Part shown: positions 42,665-50,853 of the stretch, one piece after another
Position numbering within the stretch: the first letter of the stretch is position 1
How the letters are laid out: each line of letters opens with the position of its first letter
From: an uncultured Clostridia bacterium
GTDB lineage: Bacteria; Bacillota; Clostridia; Christensenellales; UBA1242
Length of the DNA stretch: 64,000 bases
NCBI GenBank assembly: GCA_944376845.1
Contig: CALWDZ010000002.1
Span: forward strand, 62,001 to 126,000
Reading direction: 5' to 3'
The notes under the pieces: model-generated
Seen by the model: the letters and a program-made list of their open reading frames with translations, nothing else
What the model was told of the DNA's origin: nothing
The model's database searches: none
Program-made: the position numbers and the translations under genes

Positions 42665-43934
42665 TTTTTAACCTCTCTCTAATTTCGTTTACTTTTTTAT
42701 AAATTAACTGAGTATCTTCGTTTATATATTTGCCATCACGATATAATATTTCCCCATTACACATAGTGAGCATTACATCTGAAGATTTCGCGGAATAAAC
42801 AAGATGCGAAATTAAGTTATCATGCGGATACATATGTGGTTTATGAATATCAACAAGTATTATATCTGCCTTTTTACCCACTGCTATTTCTCCACTATCA
42901 AAGCCAAGTGCTTTTGCTCCGTTTTTTGTAGCCATTTTTAAAACATCTTTGGCTTTTATCACACTTGCATCACATATACTTACCTTTGAAAGTGTAGCCA
43001 CCAAAAACATCTCTTTAAACATATCAAGACTATTGTTTGAAGCCACACCATCAGTGCCAATCGTGATGTTTATACTTTTATTTTGCATGGCATACACTGG
43101 GGCAATGCCACTTGCAAGTTTTATGTTTGATGACGGACAAGTGCAAATACTTGCGTTATAATCTGCCAAAATCTGCAAATCATCTTTGTCCATATGCACG
43201 CAGTGATAGCAAAGCGAATTTCTATCAAAAAATCCTAAACTTTCTAAGTACTGTGGCGGTGTCAGTCCACCATTTTGTACTGTACAATTCCCTACTTCTT
43301 CAAGTGTTTCACAAAGATGAATACTCATAGGCAAATTATTTTTGGCAGAAAAATCTACACATTTTTCAATATCATCGTAAGTGGATGAATAAATTGAATG
43401 GACATATACACAAGGTTTAATAAGTGTATTGTCAACATTTGTAAACAAACCAAGTTGTTGTGATAAAAATTTATTTAAATCTTTATTTTCTTTTCTTGTT
43501 GATGGGCCAAACCCAACTCTTGCACGCAAACCAGACTGGGATAATGCTTTTATTATTTGATCATTATCAAAGTAGCATTCTTCAACTGTTGTAATTCCGT
43601 TTGCAAGATATTCTAGCACCGCAAGTTTTTCACCCCAATAGATATCTTGTGGAGTTAATTTATTTTCAAGAGGAATAATATTGTCATAAAGCCAAGTGCT
43701 TAATGATGTATCATCACCAACACCCCTTAATATTGTCATAGGAGAATGACAGTGTGCATCAACAAACCCTGGCATTAGAATATTTTGATTACAGTCGATT
43801 ATTTCATCAAAATTTTCTTTTGGCAATGCACAGCCAACATAACTAATTATATCATTGGAAACAACAACATTACCAAGAAAAAGTTCACCTTTTTCAACAT
43901 CCAAAATATTTGCGTTTTTAAATAAAATTTTCAT
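42651..43934 (-). CDS. MtaD-type amidohydrolase (5-methylthioadenosine/SAH deaminase family)
   Basis: The 427 residues, from the ATG at 43934 after AAAGG, show the amidohydrolase metal motifs: DAHCHSP, SIHLCET, YHCVHMDKDD and ITIGTDGVASNNSLDMF. The MtaD/SsnA branch also has SLSTWLYDNIIPLE and GVGDDTSL. Family enzymes deaminate adenosine, S-adenosylhomocysteine or 5-methylthioadenosine; the preferred substrate cannot be read off. An upstream ATG at 43955 would add seven residues. It heads a unit with tex and is divergent from dinB. Confidence 0.88.
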   Translation of the reverse strand: MKILFKNANILDVEKGELFLGNVVVSNDIISYVGCALPKENFDEIIDCNQNILMPGFVDAHCHSPMTILRGVGDDTSLSTWLYDNIIPLENKLTPQDIYWGEKLAVLEYLANGITTVEECYFDNDQIIKALSQSGLRARVGFGPSTRKENKDLNKFLSQQLGLFTNVDNTLIKPCVYVHSIYSSTYDDIEKCVDFSAKNNLPMSIHLCETLEEVGNCTVQNGGLTPPQYLESLGFFDRNSLCYHCVHMDKDDLQILADYNASICTCPSSNIKLASGIAPVYAMQNKSINITIGTDGVASNNSLDMFKEMFLVATLSKVSICDASVIKAKDVLKMATKNGAKALGFDSGEIAVGKKADIILVDIHKPHMYPHDNLISHLVYSAKSSDVMLTMCNGEILYRDGKYINEDTQLIYKKVNEIRERLKNEYK

Positions 43935-43992
43935 AAAAGCCTTTAATTTTGTCATATTAAAATTAATATAATTATACCAAAAGGAGGATAAA

Positions 43993-45237
43993 ATGCAAAC
44001 AAAAAAGATAATTCTTCATTGCGATGTCAACAATTTTTTTGCATCGTGTGAATGTGCACTTAATCCTTCTATTAAAGACCAACCTGTCGCCGTCACTGGA
44101 GAAGTTACCAAACGAAATGGCATAGTACTTGCAAAAAATGAGATTGCAAAACGGTTTGGTGTTAAAACTGGTGATGTTATATTTGAAGCAAAAAGAAAAT
44201 GCCCTGATCTTGTGTGCGTTAGACCTCACCACAAAATTTATGAAAGATATTCTAGACAAATAAGGGCTATTTACGAGGAATATACAGACAAAGTTGAGCC
44301 ATTTGGAATAGACGAGTGTTGGCTAGATATAACCGACACAGTCAAATTTTTCGGAAGCGCCTTAGATGTGGCAAATACACTTAGAGAGCGTATTAAAAAG
44401 GAAATTGGAGTAACTATTTCGGTTGGAATAAGTTTTTCAAAGACATTTGCAAAACTTGGTAGTGATATGAAAAAGCCCGATGCGGTGACCGTGCTTTCAA
44501 AAGAGAATTTTAAACAAAAGACCTATCATTTACCACTTGGAAGCATTATAGGTATAGGAAAAAAATTAGAAACAAAACTAAATAAATTAAACATATTTAC
44601 ACTTGGCGACCTTGCAGAATATGACGAGAATATCATAAAAAAGAAATTTGGAATTGTTGGAGAAAGACTTCAAAAAAATGTACAAGGTATTGACGATGAT
44701 GATGTACAAAACGTTGACGATAGAAAAATTGTAAAAAGTGTTGGCAACGGAACTACAACACTTGTAGATGTAAAAAACAAAAAAGAACTTAGAAGTGTAG
44801 TTATGTTTTTGTGTGACGAGATTGCAACAAGGCTGAGAGCAAAACATTTGACTGGGTCAACAATATCGGTATCACTTAGACGCAACGACCTTATTTGGCT
44901 TTCTAAAAGCCATACAATTTTAAAAAATACAAACTCCGCAAAAGATATTTACCATACAGCAATGGATATTATAGACCAAATTTGGAATGAAGTTTGTCCA
45001 CTTAGAAGTATAAGAATAAGCGTTTCAAATTTGGACAACGATGATATGTCGCAACTTGACTTATTTAATACTGATAGAAATAGAAAAAATCTTGAAAATG
45101 CTATAGATAAAATTAGGCAAAAATATGGTTATGACAGTATAAGACCATTGCTTAGCAAAGACGATAGACTTATAAATTCTCAAGCACTCAGAATTGAAGA
45201 TGATGAAAATGAAAACCCTGATGACGACTTATCTTAA
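43993..45237 (+). CDS. dinB: Y-family DNA polymerase IV (DinB/UmuC)
   Basis: A translesion polymerase without proofreading. The 414 residues start ILHCDVNNFFASCE, with the catalytic residues in DVNNFFASCE and GIDECWLDIT, the polymerase motif VGISFSKTFAKLGSDMKKP, then HhH and little-finger domains. The C-terminus has QLDLF, a canonical beta-clamp binding motif (MSQLDLFNTD), so it docks to the sliding clamp. The ATG follows AGGAGG. A TATAAT box at about 43968 precedes it. It overlaps the convergent transglycosylase gene by 9 bases. Confidence 0.94.
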   Translation: MQTKKIILHCDVNNFFASCECALNPSIKDQPVAVTGEVTKRNGIVLAKNEIAKRFGVKTGDVIFEAKRKCPDLVCVRPHHKIYERYSRQIRAIYEEYTDKVEPFGIDECWLDITDTVKFFGSALDVANTLRERIKKEIGVTISVGISFSKTFAKLGSDMKKPDAVTVLSKENFKQKTYHLPLGSIIGIGKKLETKLNKLNIFTLGDLAEYDENIIKKKFGIVGERLQKNVQGIDDDDVQNVDDRKIVKSVGNGTTTLVDVKNKKELRSVVMFLCDEIATRLRAKHLTGSTISVSLRRNDLIWLSKSHTILKNTNSAKDIYHTAMDIIDQIWNEVCPLRSIRISVSNLDNDDMSQLDLFNTDRNRKNLENAIDKIRQKYGYDSIRPLLSKDDRLINSQALRIEDDENENPDDDLS

Positions 45238-45771
45238 CTTCTTTTCATAGATTTTTAGACCTTTTTCAACTTTTTCTACATGTGCTTTTGTTTCGGCGTA
45301 TGGGATTACATCTAGTGTCTTACCGTCAGAAGAATATTCGCTGTTTTTAAGCCAACCTCTGACAACTCCTTCACCTGCATTATAGGCACAAAGTATTGTG
45401 CGAGTATCTCCAAATTTTTCACTGAGATATGATAGATAATAAACTCCTAATCTAATATTATATTCTGGGTCAAAAAGTTTATCATCAGTGTAATCTATTC
45501 CGAGTTGCTCGGCTAGCCATTTCGCCGTTTGAGGCATAAGTTGCATTAAACCAATTGCACCTTTGTTTGAAATTGCATCAGCATTAAAACTACTTTCTGC
45601 GTTGATTAAACTTGCAATGAGATTGCTCTCAATATTATATTCTTCGCTATATAGCAAAATTGTATCTTTGTATTTAATCGGATAAAAGATATAACTTAGG
45701 CACAAAAAAAGATATATCCCAACAATGGCAATTGTAACAAATATTATGGATATAATGCCCGCTTTTTTCAT
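45229..45771 (-). CDS. Membrane-bound lytic transglycosylase (SLT domain)
   Basis: Cleaves peptidoglycan between N-acetylmuramic acid and N-acetylglucosamine. From the ATG at 45771 the product has 180 residues: a TM or signal segment (about 5-30), then the SLT domain with the catalytic Glu in LINAESSFNADAISNKGA, GLMQLMPQTAKWL, LFDPEYNIRLGVYYL and CAYNAGEGVVRGWL. Upstream frame to 45858 overlaps the PAP2 gene and is unlikely. No clear binding site is seen; a TAAAAT box lies 7 bases from the ATG. The 3' end overlaps dinB by 9 bases. Confidence 0.9.
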   Translation of the reverse strand: MKKAGIISIIFVTIAIVGIYLFLCLSYIFYPIKYKDTILLYSEEYNIESNLIASLINAESSFNADAISNKGAIGLMQLMPQTAKWLAEQLGIDYTDDKLFDPEYNIRLGVYYLSYLSEKFGDTRTILCAYNAGEGVVRGWLKNSEYSSDGKTLDVIPYAETKAHVEKVEKGLKIYEKKLR

Positions 45772-45812
45772 ATATTTTATTTTATGAAAAAATGATTTTT
45801 TTAATTCAAAAA

Positions 45813-46346
45813 TTAAAGAATAAGTTGTTTTTTTACTAAACTTAGAAGTGTGACACACAAAATAAGTGAAATTAGTATTCCAGATAAAATATCAGTAAAA
45901 TAATGTTGACCTAAATACATCCTAGATAATGCAACCAAAATTAAAAATAAAATACATAAAATTATGCTAAGTATTTTTGTCCATTTTTTCTTGCATTTTT
46001 GTAGCGTAAATAAAAGTATAAAAAACACCATTGTCATGGCACAAACCATATGTCCACTAGGAAAACTCTGACCAACGGCTTCTAATTTATTTATTATATT
46101 TGCATCCATTTCAAAAGGACGTGGACGATTAAAAAAGAATTTTAAAATATAATTAAAACTAACATTTATTATTGTTGCCAAAACAAAATAAAAAGAAAAT
46201 TTTTTATTTGCAAAAAAATAAAAGAAAACAAATAATAAAAATATACCAAGAAAACTTGCAAAATAACTAATTATCAAAAAAAACATATCAAAAAAGCCAT
46301 TTTGACCACTTTGTAAAAATTTTATAATTGCTATTTCCCACTGCAT
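45813..46346 (-). CDS. PAP2-family membrane phosphatase
   Basis: Integral membrane phosphatase of the PAP2 superfamily. The 177 residues have about five TM helices and the three motifs: KFFFNRPRPF, QSFPSGHMV and SRMYLGQHYFTDIL. In this family it may dephosphorylate undecaprenyl diphosphate or phosphatidic acid; no substrate evidence here. It has no Shine-Dalgarno sequence: TATAAT with a TGC extension lies six bases before the ATG, and TTGTTA is 16 bases upstream, so a leaderless mRNA is likely. The slt gene lies 41 bases downstream. Confidence 0.88.
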   Translation of the reverse strand: MQWEIAIIKFLQSGQNGFFDMFFLIISYFASFLGIFLLFVFFYFFANKKFSFYFVLATIINVSFNYILKFFFNRPRPFEMDANIINKLEAVGQSFPSGHMVCAMTMVFFILLFTLQKCKKKWTKILSIILCILFLILVALSRMYLGQHYFTDILSGILISLILCVTLLSLVKKQLIL

Positions 46347-46352
46347 AGTTTT

Positions 46353-46380
46353 ATTATAGCAAATATATTAAAAATAACAA
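46353..46380 (-). promoter_or_regulatory. Promoter directly before the PAP2 gene (possible leaderless start)
   Basis: Minus-strand TTGTTA (46375-46380), a 16-base spacer and TATAAT (46353-46358) with TGC extension, then six bases AAAACT and the ATG. Confidence 0.6.
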
Positions 46381-46440
46381 ATAAAATGCAAAAGTAAATA
46401 TAAGAATTCTTACTGCACTTTAAATGACAAAATTTATATA

Positions 46441-46560
46441 AAACATAAAAATAGCCCCGATGACGAGGCTCGTCATCGAAACTCTCGCTTTGGGGCTTAA
46501 AATTTAGTTTCCTAAATGACTGTGGAACAAAAGTATGGCACATTGTAAACATAAAACAAA
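46441..46560. repeat. Intergenic structured repeat, copy A
   Basis: Contains AATAGCCCCGATGACGAGGC, in which CGATGACGA and TCGTCATCG (46458-46478) form a perfect 9-bp hairpin with a GGC loop, enclosed by AGCCCC/GGGGCT. It also has TTTAGTTTCCTAAATGACTG (46504 onward), found again in copy C. No coding potential. The element is shared with copies B and C. Confidence 0.75.
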
Positions 46561-46611
46561 AAATTAGGTGGCAAAGACAAAACTCAAAGCGTCAAATAAA
46601 AAAATAATATA

Positions 46612-46680
46612 AAACGCAAAATTGCGTGGCATAGACGAGGCTCGAAGATATCAAGACACGCAGGAGTTTATATTTTGTAA
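46612..46680. repeat. Intergenic structured repeat, copy B (degenerate)
   Basis: Shares GACGAGGCTCG (46634-46644) and CGCAGGAGTTTA with copy C, and AAAACGCAAAA at its left end. GCGTG and CACGC can pair around the shared core. It is shorter and less regular than A or C. Confidence 0.65.
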
Positions 46681-46693
46681 TAGTAAAATGCAT

Positions 46694-46819
46694 AAAACGC
46701 AAAAATAGCCCCGATGACGAGGCTCGACAAGTGTGTCCGCGCAGGAGTTTAGTTTCCTAAATGACTGTGCGGGCACGCTTGGCAGTAAACGAAGTCAGCG
46801 GGTTCTATTTTTGTGTTTT
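46694..46819. repeat. Intergenic structured repeat, copy C (folded element)
   Basis: Outer arms AAAACGCAAAAATAG (46694-46708) and CTATTTTTGTGTTTT (46805-46819) are complementary over 15 bases with one G-T pair. Inside, a 17-base arm (46728-46744) pairs with another (46765-46781), allowing three wobbles, around a loop containing TTTAG-TTTC-CTAAA. The GACGAGGCTCG core is at 46716-46726. The right arm overlaps the spoIVA stop codon. It may terminate the spoIVA message or be an independent RNA or mobile repeat. Confidence 0.75.
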
Positions 46820-48293
46820 ATAGAAGGATGCAGATTATGCCACCCCTACCCTCATTAACAATCCTTCCAACAGTTTTACGCATTTTACGTTGTGCTTCAA
46901 GTGGCATTGCCGTGAGTTTATCTTGTATGCCCTCGCTGACAAGTGTTTCAAGTGTTTTTCCAAACATATTAGTTTGCCAAACTGCATCAGGATTGGTTTC
47001 AAATTCGTCTTGAAGATATTGTGCTAAATCTTTTGTTTGTTCTTCAGTTCCGACAAGTGGATTTACTTCGGTTTCAACATCAACTTTCATAATATGTAAA
47101 CTTGGTGCTGTGGCTTTGATTTTTACTCCAAACCTTCCACCCTGTTTTACAATTTGTGGTGCTTCAAGTACCATACTATCTAATTTTGGTATGACAACAC
47201 CATAACCATTTTCATCAACTTGCTCAAGTGCAGAAGCGAGTTTGTCATATTGAGTCTTTGCAAATGCAAGTTCTTTAATATAGCGAACAAGATGATAATC
47301 GTCTTGAATTTTTGTTCCACACTGGTTTGAAAGAACTTTGTAGAATAATTGTTGACGTGGTTTTATGTCAAACATTATTGTACCTTCACCCATTTTTATC
47401 GAGCCTATGGTCAGTGGTTCAAAGTCTTCGCTTTCCAAAAAAGCAACATTGGTTTTATCTATTTGACCTATTTTTTCTGCACCTTCGCCAAACTTTTTAA
47501 CTTCATTTATAATTGTTGTGATTATTTCATCGTCGCCGTCAAGTGCGCGTAACCAATCTGGCATTGTAACTTTTAATGAGCGAATAGGAAATTCAAGCAG
47601 TACTTTTTCAAATATTTGCTCTATGTCCTTTTCTGACAATTCCTTGACATTGATTGCAAGAGTTGATACGCCATATTTCTTTTCTAGGCTTTTTGCAAGA
47701 TTTTGCGTGTCTTGACTTTGTGGTGTTTTTGAATTTACAACAAGCACAAAAGGCTTACCAGTCTTTTTTAGTTCATCAACAACTTTTTGTTCTGCATCAA
47801 CATAACTTGAACGTGGCAAGTCACTAATTGAACCATCAGTAGTTATGGCTACTCCAATTGTTGAATGCTCTGTAATTACTTTTTCTGTTCCAATTTCAGC
47901 CGCTTCTTCAAAAGGTATTTCTTTTTCTGACCATGGAGTTTTTACAAGTCGTGGCTTATCTCCCTCTTCATGCCCCATTGCGCCACTAACTAGATAACCA
48001 ACACAATCTACAAGGCGAACACTTAAGTCCACATCATCAATATGTACATTTACAGCATTTTCTGGTACAAACTTTGGCTGTGTGGTCATAATTGTTTTGC
48101 CCTCAGCACTCTGTGGCAATTCGTCTATTGCGCGCTCCTTTTGTTGCTCGTTTTTTATATTTGGAATGACCAAATTTTGCATAAAACGAGATATAAACAT
48201 AGATTTACCGCTTCGAACTGGCCCGACAACACCTATATATATATCACCATTGGTGCGCTTTTTTATATCTTCGTATATTTCGAATCTTTCCAT
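46818..48293 (-). CDS. spoIVA: Stage IV sporulation protein A (spore coat ATPase)
   Basis: SpoIVA polymerises on the outer forespore membrane with ATP hydrolysis and is the base layer for the coat. The 491 residues match the family length (492 in Bacillus). The N-terminal GTPase-like domain has Walker A VVGPVRSGKSMFISRFM, then the family stretches TMTTQPKFVPENAV-like MTTQPKFVPENAV and GHEEGDKPRLVKTPW; the C-terminal domain ends EGRGGIICILL. This is the strongest marker of a sporulating lineage. The start has CGGAGG. It is divergent from a small HTH gene, with a possible sigma-E promoter. Confidence 0.97.
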   Translation of the reverse strand: MERFEIYEDIKKRTNGDIYIGVVGPVRSGKSMFISRFMQNLVIPNIKNEQQKERAIDELPQSAEGKTIMTTQPKFVPENAVNVHIDDVDLSVRLVDCVGYLVSGAMGHEEGDKPRLVKTPWSEKEIPFEEAAEIGTEKVITEHSTIGVAITTDGSISDLPRSSYVDAEQKVVDELKKTGKPFVLVVNSKTPQSQDTQNLAKSLEKKYGVSTLAINVKELSEKDIEQIFEKVLLEFPIRSLKVTMPDWLRALDGDDEIITTIINEVKKFGEGAEKIGQIDKTNVAFLESEDFEPLTIGSIKMGEGTIMFDIKPRQQLFYKVLSNQCGTKIQDDYHLVRYIKELAFAKTQYDKLASALEQVDENGYGVVIPKLDSMVLEAPQIVKQGGRFGVKIKATAPSLHIMKVDVETEVNPLVGTEEQTKDLAQYLQDEFETNPDAVWQTNMFGKTLETLVSEGIQDKLTAMPLEAQRKMRKTVGRIVNEGRGGIICILL

Positions 48294-48334
48294 ATAACCT
48301 CCGTGTGATACTTTAATTTATGTTGTCAAATTTT

Positions 48335-48364
48335 GTAATATGCTAAAATTATTAGAAATTATGA
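48335..48364 (-). promoter_or_regulatory. Possible sigma-E-type promoter of spoIVA
   Basis: Minus-strand TCATAATT (48357-48364), a 14-base spacer and CATATTAC (48335-48342). The -35 fits GHATANTT at 7 of 8; the -10 matches only CATA of CATACAMT. In Bacillus spoIVA is sigma-E dependent. Confidence 0.4.
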
Positions 48365-48381
48365 AAAAATAGAACAAATGT

Positions 48382-48409
48382 TTGCTTTTTGTGAAAAATA
48401 TGATATAAT
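48382..48409 (+). promoter_or_regulatory. Predicted sigma-A promoter of the small HTH gene
   Basis: TTGCTT (48382-48387), a 16-base spacer and TATAAT (48404-48409). Confidence 0.6.
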
Positions 48410-48477
48410 ATTAGTGTCAAAAAGATAAGGTTTTCGCTTCGCTTTAGAGTTTAGTGACATTAATTTATGGAGTAAAA

Positions 48478-48774
48478 ATGAAACAATATTTAATATTTGG
48501 AATTTTTCTATTTATGGCAAATCGAGAAAAAACAACAGCAAAAGATATTGCCGAATGTTTTGAAATAAGTACAAGAACGGTTTATAGGTATATAGATTAC
48601 TTGTGTATGTCTGGTGTCAAGATTTATTCGCAAATTGGGAAAAACGGTGGCTTATCTCTGTCGAAAGATTTTAACATTGAAAACTACATACTTTCGCCTA
48701 CAGAAAAAGCGGTTATTAAAAATAACATCACACTATCCCCTGAGGTGAAAAAGGTATTAAGCAAAATTTGTTAA
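48478..48774 (+). CDS. Small HTH_11-type DNA-binding protein (98 aa)
   Basis: The ATG at 48478 follows GGAG. Residues about 15-65 form a winged helix-turn-helix of the HTH_11/YafY N-terminal type (TTAKDIAECFEISTRTVYRYIDYL), followed by KNGGLSLSKDF, the wing motif. Full YafY-like regulators have an additional WYL ligand-binding domain of about 200 residues, which is absent; only about 30 residues follow. It could be a compact regulator or a remnant. It is divergent from spoIVA, so control of spoIVA is possible but unproven. Confidence 0.8.
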   Translation: MKQYLIFGIFLFMANREKTTAKDIAECFEISTRTVYRYIDYLCMSGVKIYSQIGKNGGLSLSKDFNIENYILSPTEKAVIKNNITLSPEVKKVLSKIC

Positions 48775-48788
48775 TGTATAAATATTGT

Positions 48789-49892
48789 TTATTTTGCATA
48801 TTTATTCATTGAATTTGGCTTATAATCGGCTAGAACACTTGATGTAAATGTATATTTATGCTTATTCTGTTTTTTAAATTGGGCTATTGCGATTTCAATT
48901 ATTTTGTCTAAAAGTTCGAAGAAATCATATTTACCCTTCCAAAGATAAAACGCAAGTGAGCCCGGCACGGTATTTATTTCATTTATATACACATTATCAC
49001 CATCGACCATATAGTCTATTCGAACAACACCGCTAAGGTCAAAAATTTTCCAAACTTTTGTAGAGATGTCATATATCTGCTCTAAAACACCATTTTTAAG
49101 TTTTGGGTCAAGTATTTTTTTAGCATTCTTTTGAGTGTATTTATTATCAAAATTTAAAAAGTTTTGCCAAGATACAGGTTCCTCAAGTCTAGAAAATTCC
49201 ACTTCTTCATCTCCTAGACAAGATATATTTATTTCTTTAAAATTTTCAAGGCATTTTTCAACTATTACCCGACTATCATAATAAAGTGCAATTTCCACCG
49301 CTTCATAAAGTTGTTTAATGTTATCTACTTTGTTTATTCCAATACTACTTCCAAGATTTACCGGTTTTACTATGAGTGGGAACTCAAGATTTGCTACTCG
49401 TTGCTGTAAAACTTTTTGGATATAGTCTTGCTCTGTTATTAAAACATAATCAACACAAGGAATGTTATTTGCACGGAATATATCTTTCATAATAACCTTA
49501 TCCATACAGGTGCTACTTGGCATAATTTTAGGTGATGTTATTGGAATTTTTGCAAGATTTAACAATGCATTTAGAGTGCCGTCCTCGCCACAATTTCCAT
49601 GACAACAATTTATTGCACAATCTATTTTAATATGTTTTTTTAAAATCTTGCCTACAACTATTTCACCCTCTCCAAAGACAAAATTTACATTACGATATTT
49701 TTTTATATCGCCCATGTATGTTTTTGGATTAAGATAATCATTGACAATTATAAATTCACATTCAGGTGTTTGATACACGGGAATTATCTTATATTTATTT
49801 TTATTTAGATTTTGCATAACCTGAATAGCGGTAAGCACCGAAATGTCATGTTCCACACTTTTACCACCATATAAAACCATAATATTTTGCAT
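48789..49892 (-). CDS. ddl: D-alanine-D-alanine ligase
   Basis: Makes the D-Ala-D-Ala dipeptide of peptidoglycan stems. The 367-residue ATP-grasp protein begins VLYGGKSVEHDISVL, then has the CCHGNCGEDGTLNALL segment, the FPLIVKPVNLGSSIGINKV ATP-binding loop, and VVRIDYMV, INEINTVPGSLAFYLW catalytic region near the end. VanA-like D-Ala-D-Lac ligases are close relatives and this one has not been separated from them; the default is Ddl. The start has GAGG. Convergent with the HTH gene at 15 bases. Confidence 0.93.
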   Translation of the reverse strand: MQNIMVLYGGKSVEHDISVLTAIQVMQNLNKNKYKIIPVYQTPECEFIIVNDYLNPKTYMGDIKKYRNVNFVFGEGEIVVGKILKKHIKIDCAINCCHGNCGEDGTLNALLNLAKIPITSPKIMPSSTCMDKVIMKDIFRANNIPCVDYVLITEQDYIQKVLQQRVANLEFPLIVKPVNLGSSIGINKVDNIKQLYEAVEIALYYDSRVIVEKCLENFKEINISCLGDEEVEFSRLEEPVSWQNFLNFDNKYTQKNAKKILDPKLKNGVLEQIYDISTKVWKIFDLSGVVRIDYMVDGDNVYINEINTVPGSLAFYLWKGKYDFFELLDKIIEIAIAQFKKQNKHKYTFTSSVLADYKPNSMNKYAK

Positions 49893-49974
49893 ATTTACCT
49901 CACCTATTATTTTTATTCAGGGCAAAGGTTTTTGGTTAAAAATGTAACATTTTTTAATAAATTTAAAAATTGTA

Positions 49975-50003
49975 TTGAAATTTTATATTTCAGGTGTTAT
50001 AAT
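49975..50003 (+). promoter_or_regulatory. Predicted sigma-A promoter of the 76-aa membrane protein
   Basis: TTGAAA (49975-49980), a 17-base spacer and TATAAT (49998-50003), with TGT extension. Confidence 0.65.
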
Positions 50004-50027
50004 AAGTTATAAGTTTTAGGAGGAGAT

Positions 50028-50258
50028 ATGTTTTCATTACTTTTAGAGGCAACATTACTTGAATTTTTGCAAACCCCAAATAAATTAGTTGGTATAATTT
50101 TGGCTGCTCTTGGCTTTGCTTTGTCACTACTTGCAAAAAAGATTACAAAGGTAGCAAGAAAAACTGACAATCCAAGTAACAAAGACCCTATTTACTTAAT
50201 ACTTCTTGCTGTGGCATTGTGTCTTATTTTGGTTGGACTAATCATCACAATCGTTTAA
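50028..50258 (+). CDS. Small two-helix membrane protein (76 aa)
   Basis: No family recognised. The start ATG follows AGGAGGAG. Two hydrophobic helices (about 20-36: LVGIILAALGFALSLLA, and 54-76: PIYLILLAVALCLILVGLII) are joined by a positively charged loop (KKITKVARKTDNPSNKD). With its own promoter, strong binding site and terminator it is very probably a real, independently expressed gene. Confidence 0.78.
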   Translation: MFSLLLEATLLEFLQTPNKLVGIILAALGFALSLLAKKITKVARKTDNPSNKDPIYLILLAVALCLILVGLIITIV

Positions 50259-50266
50259 AAAGAAAT

Positions 50267-50289
50267 GGCACATATGTGTGCCGTTTTTT
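50267..50289 (+). terminator. Intrinsic terminator after the 76-aa gene
   Basis: GGCACA and TGTGCC stem with a 4-base loop, followed by G and six T. Confidence 0.85.
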
Positions 50290-50337
50290 ATTAAGTAAGA
50301 ATTTTCTTTTAAAAATAAAGAAATTCTTCGCATTTTG

Positions 50338-50366
50338 TTGACTTTATGGTAATAATATAACATAAT
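50338..50366 (+). promoter_or_regulatory. Promoter directly before rnhA (possible leaderless start)
   Basis: TTGACT (50338-50343), a 17-base spacer and CATAAT (50361-50366), then six bases AAAATT and the ATG. No Shine-Dalgarno sequence fits between. Confidence 0.6.
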
Positions 50367-50372
50367 AAAATT

Positions 50373-50816
50373 ATGAAAAAAGCAATACTTTATACTGATG
50401 GTGCTTGCTCAAATAACCCTGGCATGGGAGGCTGGGCTTATATTTTGAGATTTAATAGAAAAACCACCGAAAATTCTGGCTTTGAAGCCGAAACAACAAA
50501 TAATAAAATGGAACTAATGGCTGTTATAAAAGGTTTGGAAGCCATTCCTGAAAAGTGCAATGTTGAAGTTTATTCTGACAGTGCTTATGTTGTCAATGCC
50601 TTTTTGGAAGATTGGATTTCTTCTTGGAAAAAAAGAAAATGGCGCAATTCTGAAGGCAAACCTGTAAAAAATTTGGAACTTTGGCAAAGACTTGTCGAAT
50701 TAAGTGAATTTCACAAAATCAAATGGTACAAGGTTGCTGGACACAGTGATGACAAACTAAATGACCGCTGTGACAAACTTGCCAAAGCAGAAGTTTTAAG
50801 TCATAAAGAAAATTAA
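50373..50816 (+). CDS. rnhA: Ribonuclease HI
   Basis: Degrades RNA in RNA-DNA hybrids. The 147 residues contain the catalytic residues in LYTDGACSNNPG (Asp), NNKMELMAVIKGLEAI (Glu), VEVYSDSAYVVNA (Asp) and VAGHSDDKLND (His, Asp), and a Lys/Arg/Trp-rich segment near the basic protrusion (SSWKKRKWRNSEGK). It is a single-gene unit: promoter before, bidirectional terminator after. It appears leaderless. Confidence 0.95.
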   Translation: MKKAILYTDGACSNNPGMGGWAYILRFNRKTTENSGFEAETTNNKMELMAVIKGLEAIPEKCNVEVYSDSAYVVNAFLEDWISSWKKRKWRNSEGKPVKNLELWQRLVELSEFHKIKWYKVAGHSDDKLNDRCDKLAKAEVLSHKEN

Positions 50817-50844
50817 AAAAATACCTTTAGTTAGGTATTTTTTT
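50815..50844. terminator. Bidirectional terminator between rnhA and the zinc-ribbon gene
   Basis: AAAATACCT and AGGTATTTT form a 9-bp stem with a 6-base loop, flanked by A and T runs on either side, serving both convergent genes. Confidence 0.87.
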
Positions 50845-50853
50845 TGATTTCTT

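Noticed and set aside
45229-45237. Overlap of dinB and the transglycosylase gene as a sign of a wrong stop
   Set aside because: Both frames carry complete family domains and normal C-termini; the 9-base convergent overlap is real.
46331-46552. Minus-strand 73-residue ORF over the PAP2 start and repeat A
   Set aside because: It overlaps the PAP2 start and promoter and the structured repeat, with no binding site; not a plausible gene.
46441-46819. CRISPR array
   Set aside because: The three repeat copies differ in length, are unevenly spaced and fold on themselves; no regular spacers and no cas genes.
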